A stretch of DNA of 64,000 nucleotides from Temnopleurus reevesii (Eukaryota > Echinodermata > Echinoidea > Temnopleuroida > Temnopleuridae), in assembly GCA_036244855.1 (NCBI GenBank), contig BQKZ01000067.1, positions 134,109 to 198,108 of the forward strand, given 5' to 3'. Position 1 is the first letter of the stretch, and each line of letters begins with the position of its first letter. Made by a program: the position numbers and the translations under genes. Under the pieces are notes generated by a model, which saw nothing but the letters and a program-made list of their open reading frames with translations, was not told the DNA's origin and did no database searches. Positions 57,455 through 64,000 of this stretch are shown in pieces.

Positions 57455-58240
57455 GGCGAAAGTAGTGTTGGTGGTGGTAATCTTAGGATGATACCTGTTG
57501 GTGGCGGCGGTGGTGGTGGAAATGATGACGATGGTGGTATTGATGGTGGTGGCTAATTACTGGTGGTGGTGGTGGTGATGATAGTGTTTATGATGTTGGT
57601 GGGGATGATGATGATGATGATTATGATGATGAGGATGATATTGAAGATGATGATGATGATGATGTTATTGATGAGGACGATAATGCTGGTGGTGGTGCTG
57701 CTGCTGCTGGTGGTGGTGGTGGTGCTAATGATGATGGTGGTATTGATGGTGTTTATGAAGTTGGAGTGGATATCAATAGGTTTCTTGCTAGCAAATTAAT
57801 TTGAATTGGAGCTGAGATGTAATTGCGTCGTGGTAACTGGGGCAATTGATGATGGTGGTGATCCTGAAGGTGGTGGCGGCAGCGGCGTTGATGGTGATGA
57901 TGAATGTGGTTGTGTTGTAATGGTGATTCGTCAATGGTGGTGTTTTTGGTGTTGGTGGTGTTGGTGGTTATGGTCCTGATGGTGATTTGGGTGATAGTGT
58001 TTGTGGTAGTGGTGGCAATGGTGGTCGTGGTAGACGTATTGTAGTTGATGGATGTCGCGTGTGTAGTGACTGTCGAAGTGTTGGTGGTTGTAGTCGAGGT
58101 AAAGGTAGTTTGTTAGTTTGATGTTGTTTTATTATTGTTGCAGTTGTTGTAGGTGGTGGTGGTGGTGGTGGTGGTGGTGTTGGTGGTGGTAGCAGTGATG
58201 ATGAGAGTGTTGGTGTTGATGGTGATGGTGGATACGATAC
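57455..58240. repeat. GGT/GAT minisatellite
   Basis: GGTGGTGGT, GATGATGAT and mixed GTTGGTGGT runs with short unique interruptions. The Pro/Thr- and Val/Met-rich frames are artefacts. Confidence 0.93.
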
Positions 58241-60185
58241 ACCCCGATGTTGGTGAGTTAACACAGGGTCACCAGTCGCACGCGGACTCATGCCTAACTC
58301 TACGAACTAATATATGCAACACCCCCATGATAGTCATGGCTGTTGCGATGGTAATGAGAGAAATGGCGGTATCATGTATTTAATCATGTTAAGGGTAATT
58401 TAATGATGGCATAGGGATTGCTATATAATACCAATACTTCTTTGCCGCAATTCACGTATTGATAAAACGTCAATGCATTTATGTAAATCCGAAAGGGGAT
58501 AGTTTGAAACTCATTGCCAAATTCAACTTAACAAATAAACAAATTGACGTCGTAATCATAAAATAATCGAACGACCATAAACCTGACGTGGCTTACAAGT
58601 GAATTTGTAAAGATACCAGAATGGAATGAATTGAAATCCTCAAAAAGATATCGTTATAATCATTTAATTATTTCCTAATATGTTCTGGAGCTCTTGAACC
58701 ACTCATTTTTCTAAACCATGAAAGGCTCTTTATTTCATGAACAGAGCTCATGAAGTGCATTCTCTTGAAAATACGCCGTCCAGAGTCATACGTGATCTAC
58801 GCTCTCTGTAACAGACGCGAAGGACAACATTTGGGTAAAGGCAAAAAAAAGATACAGCCGGAAAAGAGTTTACCCGCCAAGACCTTTAACATGTTTTACA
58901 GATGTTTGGAGATAATTGTAGAAATACCAATTACACAGCATTCACGCCAGATTGTGGCATCCTAATATATACATCAGACAATCTAGCATTTGCAAGTCTA
59001 GTATCTTTCTGCGCATTAATATGATCAGGTTTTTATAGAATTGTTTTTTAAGAGAGCTAAAATCATTTCATTGAAATTTTACCATTGATTTTTTTAGAAC
59101 AGACTCATATTGGTAGGATCTCGTTTGCCAATTCCCTTTGCTCACTTTCCGACGCTCTATCTAGTTGTCATATGCAGGCATGTATTCAGAAAAATAATGA
59201 TAGAGTATAGGTATGGAATTCCTTTTTTTATGACGATTTGAAGACCCGGGGGTGGGGGTGACCCCGCAAACAAAGCAAAACAGTGTGTTATATAATGGAT
59301 CTATCCATGATTAAATATTACACACCCACCCATTCAGAAGTTTTTGCGCCTCTGATGAGCTGACTAGCAAAAGAAAAAAAACAAGCAAAAAGAAACAAAC
59401 AGAACATGGAAATCAGCTGAAATGATGCGCCCCTAACTCTGACCCCCCCCCCCCCCCCGCGATGCGCATCATGGAGATAGAAAATTAAGGACGACCAAGA
59501 GAAATGAAGGAAAGACAGCTAGGGAGGTAGAGGGAGCTTATTTCCTCACTCTGGTAAAGTACCAGCCCATCACCATTTAGATCGATGGACAATTCATTAT
59601 TTTCATTATTTTGATAATTAAACTAGCCAACAGCAACAAGAAATAGATGCCATTTTAGCAATTTTAGCACTATATGCACCATATTGATTATCATGATATT
59701 TGTCATTTCAAAACATTACTTAAAACCCACATTCTTTCAAATAAGAACTTCTCTTCTGTCATACTTCTGACATTTGATTTGCATATTCTAATAGCAAATT
59801 TTTAAGATGTCGTGGCTAGCTTATCTCACAGAAATGCCAAAACCATTATTGCTAACTTAAAAAAAAGAATATTTCCCACTTTAGATTTGTTTTTGTTTGC
59901 TTAACTATATATGAATATTTGTATATCTATATAAATAAACCTAATAAGATAATTGTATGTGGTTTTGCAAATTGAGGAGATAAATGTCGATTTTGTTTGG
60001 ATGACACGGTTAATGCGGATGACAAGATATTGGATAATTGCCATCACAAGAAACAGAACGTAAACTAATATGTCGCGAGATGAATTTTGACGTCGGCTAA
60101 TTTGGTCATTTTTCCCGTCAACTGAGCAAATAAGCCTCGAATCGTCATCATCATCAGTAGCAGGAGAAGTTTCTCGGGTTCGCGC
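58241..60185. other. AT-rich sequence, no supported gene
   Basis: A consensus-like donor (gtgagt) lies at 58253 directly after the minisatellite, but no exon can be built to its left. A poly(C) run is at about 59442-59458. Nothing else. Confidence 0.4.
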
Positions 60186-60252
60186 TACAGAGAGAGAGAG
60201 CATTTTGCAGATGTGTGAGGGAGGGGGAAGGGAAGAGTGAGGAGAAAGGAGG

Positions 60253-60307
<55 letters not shown>

Positions 60308-60590
60308 AGAGAGGGAGAGAGAGGAGGGGGGTGGGAGAGAGAAAGAAAGAGGGAGAGAGAGATAGAATATGTGTGTCCGTGTGCGTTCGTTTGTGTGTGT
60401 GTATGGGTGTATGTATGTATGTATGCATATGTGTGTGTATGTGTGTGCTGTGTTATGAAGAAACAATTGAGAATGTTGGAGAGATCGGGAGAGGAGGAGA
60501 GAGAGAGAGAGTGAGAAAGAGAGAGTGAAAAGGAGGAGGTGAGAGACCACGGAGGGGGATGGAGAGGGTGTGTGCGCTAATTTCGCTAAT

Positions 60591-60642
<52 letters not shown>

Positions 60643-60740
60643 TAGTATGTGCGTGTGTGTGCGTGAGTGTTTGTGCTAAGAAGGCACAAAGAGAAAGCCA
60701 GAGATAGATAAAGAGAAAGAGAGAGAGAGATCAATAAGAA
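60186..60740. repeat. (GA)n and (GT)n microsatellite cluster
   Basis: GA runs at about 60255-60365 and 60495-60530, a GT run at about 60596-60645, and GA again to 60735. Ser/Leu- and Glu/Arg-rich frames are artefacts. Confidence 0.95.
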
Positions 60741-61417
60741 AAATGGCAACATCTCTGATTGTAGTAAAACAGATGAAGAAAGAAAAGAAAGAGGACAAAA
60801 TAATATTGAAGCAGAGATTATATTTCAATACGAATGAGGAGGAGAAAGATATATTGTATCTACCTTTGTGTTTATGTGTGTGTGTTTTTGTATTGTGTCT
60901 ATGCGTTTTGTATGTGTGCGTTTGGAAAGGTTTGTTTGTTTGTGTATGTGTGTGTGTGAATGGTGAGTGAAGAATACAGAAATGTAGAATAAGAGGGGGA
61001 GAGAGAGCAAAGGAGACACACGCACAATGCGAGAGGAGCAAAGACACGGACGAGAGAGATGGAAAATGGATAACAGATGGAGGAAAGATCGAGGCAAAAT
61101 TGTCCTCCGAGTTGGTAGCGAGATTTCCAAATGCGACCTCGGTCATGCGTGGTTGATGACATACGCCCTTATTACGAAAATGCGCCGCATCGAACGGACG
61201 ACAAACTATATAGCGGACGCAACTTGCCGTGATTTTTTACTGCTTCCGAGCTATTTTATGATGCGACATGTAATTGTATTTTTTCGTTTCTCTTGCATTC
61301 AAATTAGCATGAATTCTTCTCATTTCCTTTTCTTTCTTTCTCATCTCCTTTTCATTTTAAACAGAAATTGTTTGTCATATTTGTCAATTGTTGATGAACA
61401 AATACAGCAATGGTTAA
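60741..61417. other. Purine-rich then mixed sequence, no supported gene
   Basis: A 186-codon + frame (61027-61587) is the longest non-repeat frame in the window. It starts in purine-rich sequence and ends inside a MITE, which argues against a gene. The part at 61080-61230 is GC-richer but has no clear splice pair. Confidence 0.35.
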
Positions 61418-61594
61418 AGCTTACTCAATATTGTGTAAAAAGGGAACATGCATGTCAGTTGGGTAATATTTCTCATCCTATCGGACAAGAATGCAGAATT
61501 AACAAATTTAACCCAACGATGTGTAAAATTTTACCCAATATGGCGCAAAATATTACTCAGCTGACATGCATGTTCCTTCAATATTGAGTAAACT
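61418..61594. mobile_element. Palindromic MITE-like element, about 177 bp
   Basis: CTTACTCAATATTG at the left pairs with CAATATTGAGTAAAC at the right. Next inward, GGAACATGCATGTCAG pairs with CTGACATGCATGTTCC and GGGTAATATT with AATATTACTC. Confidence 0.85.
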
Positions 61595-61845
61595 TTTACA
61601 TCCTTCTTTAGAGTCTACAGAGTCTGTTCTCAAAGCTGTAAAAATCTTTCTTTCTGTACACTGGTCAGAAGCATGGTTTGATGATGGCTCCCCTGCCCAT
61701 GCAAGGGCATGGCCAAATTATTTATATGTTTAAATGTTTACCGTGTCTGTTAATATTTGTTTGTTTGTGAAGCGCATAGAGAATTTCCCTAATTATTATG
61801 CGCGATATATATTTCTATCATTATTATTATTATTATTACATATCA
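61595..61845 (+). repeat. SINE/LINE-type 3' tail
   Basis: GCGCATAGAGAATTTCCC through TTATGCGCGATATATATTTC and (ATT)n (about 61770-61838) has the layout of the SINE tail at 56.4 kb, though the sequence differs. Probably a different SINE or LINE family. Confidence 0.5.
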
Positions 61846-62760
61846 ATCTAAATATAAAGGATGTTTATATACTCTGACTTATACACAGTATTATAAAGGG
61901 GCTGGTTATAATGATATTACCTACATTATGATTACCTATTTTGATGATTTCGAAAATACAACCCCTTCATTTTGTTGAGATAGGCTATGTATCTGTTTTT
62001 ACAATCACTGACAATGGAAGAAATGTCGGCGTAGTGTATGAATTTGATTTACTTATAATTGTTATAAAGAAATAGAAACATATCTATTTTCACTCCAATG
62101 GTTTTCATAAAGACACTCCATTGAAATCTAAATCGATGTAAATTGTCTGATCTGTGGATCAAAGTTTTATTGGAAATGTGCATAAACGAGATGACCATAT
62201 ACAAAAGAAAAACCCTTGTAAATTAAACATTGATTTGGTATATGCGATACTAGAAAATGATTATAGATACAAGAGCGACGAATTCGATTAATGCTATAGT
62301 TTAACATAAAAATACAATAGAAGTTAGTCTAACACATTCTTAGTGACAATCGCACAATTGAAATTCTAACGTGTCTGCACCCTCAAAAATTGATGTTGGA
62401 CAAAATAATGCACAATTCATGATACAGTATGTGCGCCAATTTTCTGGTGTTACACACAATATGGATACCAATTTGGTGTTACATTTCTTATCTTTAGAAG
62501 ACATAAAACATAAATAATGAATTGTGAGCATACATCAACCCAAGTTTCTCTCATTTGCATTCTATATTCATCTTATGGAAGTAAGCCCACAGTAGAGAAA
62601 AAACTGATGCATGACGGACCCGCTCGCCTTCATTACAACTTCAAATAGTAATCTTCTTAATGTATCTTTTTTCTCCCTTTTTTCTAAATAAGGATCTTTC
62701 CATCTCTTCTTATCAGGGGAAATTTCTTACTTTCGTCTTGGTTTTTATTTTCGAAGACCT
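61846..62760. other. AT-rich sequence, no gene seen
   Basis: Nothing recognised on either strand. Confidence 0.45.
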
Positions 62761-63010
62761 TCAGGCTATTTCTTTTTCCCACACCGCATGATAGATGAAA
62801 ATACATTGCATCCGAGCTCGGCCGGATGAGCCGCCGAACTCTGGGGCTTCGTTTTCACTCTCACTCCCCCTACCCTTATTACGACGAAGCCCAATTCGGG
62901 CAACCATACGCGACAGAAAAGCGGAACGCTGGTCGCGTGCTGGGCCGACCGACCGGCGGAGCCGTCGCCGGGGCATGACCTGCTACATCCATCAGCCTCA
63001 GGGCTTGTGA
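62761..63010. CDS. GC-rich island, probable exon, strand and frame unresolved
   Basis: About 62810-62980 is sharply GC-rich in an AT-rich setting, and several frames cross it unbroken. A + acceptor (ctatttctttttcccacacc...gatag) near 62794 suits the frame MKIHCIRARPDEPPNSGASF, open to 63010. Another + frame reads HSHSPYPYYDEAQFGQPYAT and stops at a TGA near 62980. A minus frame starts at an ATG at 62976 (MPRRRLRRSVGPARDQRSAF) and meets a good donor (AAGG then gtaggg) near 62876. A real exon is likely, but which one cannot be told by eye. Confidence 0.3.
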
Positions 63011-63894
63011 GAAATTTCTCTTTTCCATCTTTGTTTCGTAATCAAAGTACAGGACAAAAAAGTAGACAAAATCAGAACACAGTAGCAAAGTTTGGTCGAC
63101 GGTTCAATGATTGAGCGGGGACCGAAATGAGGAATTTATCTAGGAGAAAATTAAGCAAAAATGAAAGGGACTCTTTTCTGCGCGGTCGTTAATCTCACTC
63201 GTGATCAACAGGGATTGTATATCAATTTAGATAGATGTATTATCTCGTTCTAATTACACAATCAATTCAATTGGTTTTATGATGAGGAATTACATTCTAT
63301 GTCTGCTGATATTTATCATTTAGAAAAGGAAAAATGAACATAACAAATCGGGTAATTTAGGTCTGAATAGGTGAATCATGCATTTACTAACTTTTCTAGT
63401 TTAAAACACTTTGTGGTATCGTCGAGAATGCTATTGACAATACTCAATTCAAAGTAATTTTTCAGTAATTATTTGCTCTGATGAACCGCAAACAGTTCAA
63501 CATCTCTTACCAAATCTAACACGATTTCATCAACAATGCAGATTAATGGCTTGTGGTTGAATAACAATGGATATATTCCATCTTCTATAGCATGTAGTTA
63601 TCAAAATAATAATGCTTTTCCCTCCTATATTATTGGTTAATGCAATATAATTTGATATACAACAAAAAGCGATTGCCTTCTTTGACAAGATCTGGTGTGT
63701 CCTTATTAATTTGTCATTTCTTTTTTTTATTGAATTGAATAGAACATTTATTCATTCTAGACGTTTGTTGGAATGATTGTAACTTCAATTTATCGACTTC
63801 TATAATAAGTTCTGATTATGAAAAAGACGTCATTTGTATTTATCATCATCGTTGAGATAATAAAAGTATGGAAAGAGTTTTATCTCTTGCACCA
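63011..63894. other. AT-rich sequence, no gene seen
   Basis: Nothing recognised. Confidence 0.45.
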
Positions 63895-64000
63895 TCAGAA
63901 TCTCCTCCTCCAATCACTACCACCTCATCCACCACAATCGCAACCACCATGAATAACATCATCGTTATCCACATCATTAATACCACCACCACCAACCAGT
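63895..64000. repeat. ACC/ATC minisatellite running to the window edge
   Basis: CACCATC, CCACCACC and ATCATCG triplets, cut by the end of the window. Confidence 0.9.

Noticed and set aside
58153..58383. Frame with VDTIHPDVGELTQGHQSHAD next to a gtgagt donor
   Set aside because: Its upstream half is pure GGT/GAT minisatellite, and no acceptor or ATG context makes an exon.
61027..61587. 186-codon + frame
   Set aside because: Starts in purine-rich low-complexity sequence and ends inside a palindromic MITE, with no motif and no coherent composition.

Overview
This is a eukaryotic genomic window, AT-rich and dominated by repeats and noncoding sequence. It carries no operons, no bacterial-style genes and no long uninterrupted coding region. 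The content is tRNA-derived SINEs with (ATT)n tails, many short palindromic MITE-like elements, large GTG/GAT, GA, CA and AAT microsatellites, a Helitron-like element, and two assembly gaps plus three single N characters. Together these fit a draft assembly of a marine invertebrate. An echinoderm, probably a sea urchin, is the most likely source, but this is judged from repeat style alone and no gene was found that names the species.

Protein coding: no gene could be named. Several short GC-richer segments are open in one frame and flanked by plausible splice sites, so they may be exons of genes with long introns. The best are on the + strand at 16831-16950, 24010-24196, 8163-8321, 6645-6719 and 45798-45994. 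The donor phase of 24010-24196 fits one of two open frames at 45798-45994. Other candidates are at 13150-13358, 40680-40992, 42767-42962, 47109-47405, 47561-47968 and 62761-63010. In these both strands are open, so strand is unsure. A possible last exon ends at 30105, directly after a tandem array.

Layout: 0-13 kb is mostly AT-rich sequence with the first copies of two MITE families (A and B), a GA array and candidate exons. 13-21 kb holds a 230-bp tandem array, an assembly-like duplication around an N, palindromic elements, the 16.8 kb candidate exon, (TTGTCA)n sequence and a composite family A insertion between duplicated flanks. 21.57-22.37 kb is a gap. 23-24.2 kb holds a MITE and a duplicated stretch leading into the strongest exon candidate. 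25.2-26.1 kb is a duplicated minisatellite. 27.7-28.8 kb is the Helitron-like element, followed by a 201-bp hairpin-bearing array. 34-36.3 kb is a tandem segmental duplication. 40-48 kb has most of the strand-ambiguous coding islands and a near-perfect RFX X-box. 49-57 kb is MITEs, a 624-bp near-perfect palindrome and SINEs. 57-64 kb is microsatellites, a MITE and a GC-rich island.

Mobile elements: family A (at least eight copies, about 200-250 bp) is built from nested hairpins and ends at TTAA-like junctions. The 624-bp palindrome has similar TTTAAAGG ends, which suggests one shared transposition machinery. Family B (five copies, about 170 bp) has its own inverted termini. No transposase, reverse transcriptase or Rep/helicase coding sequence was seen, so all elements look non-autonomous.
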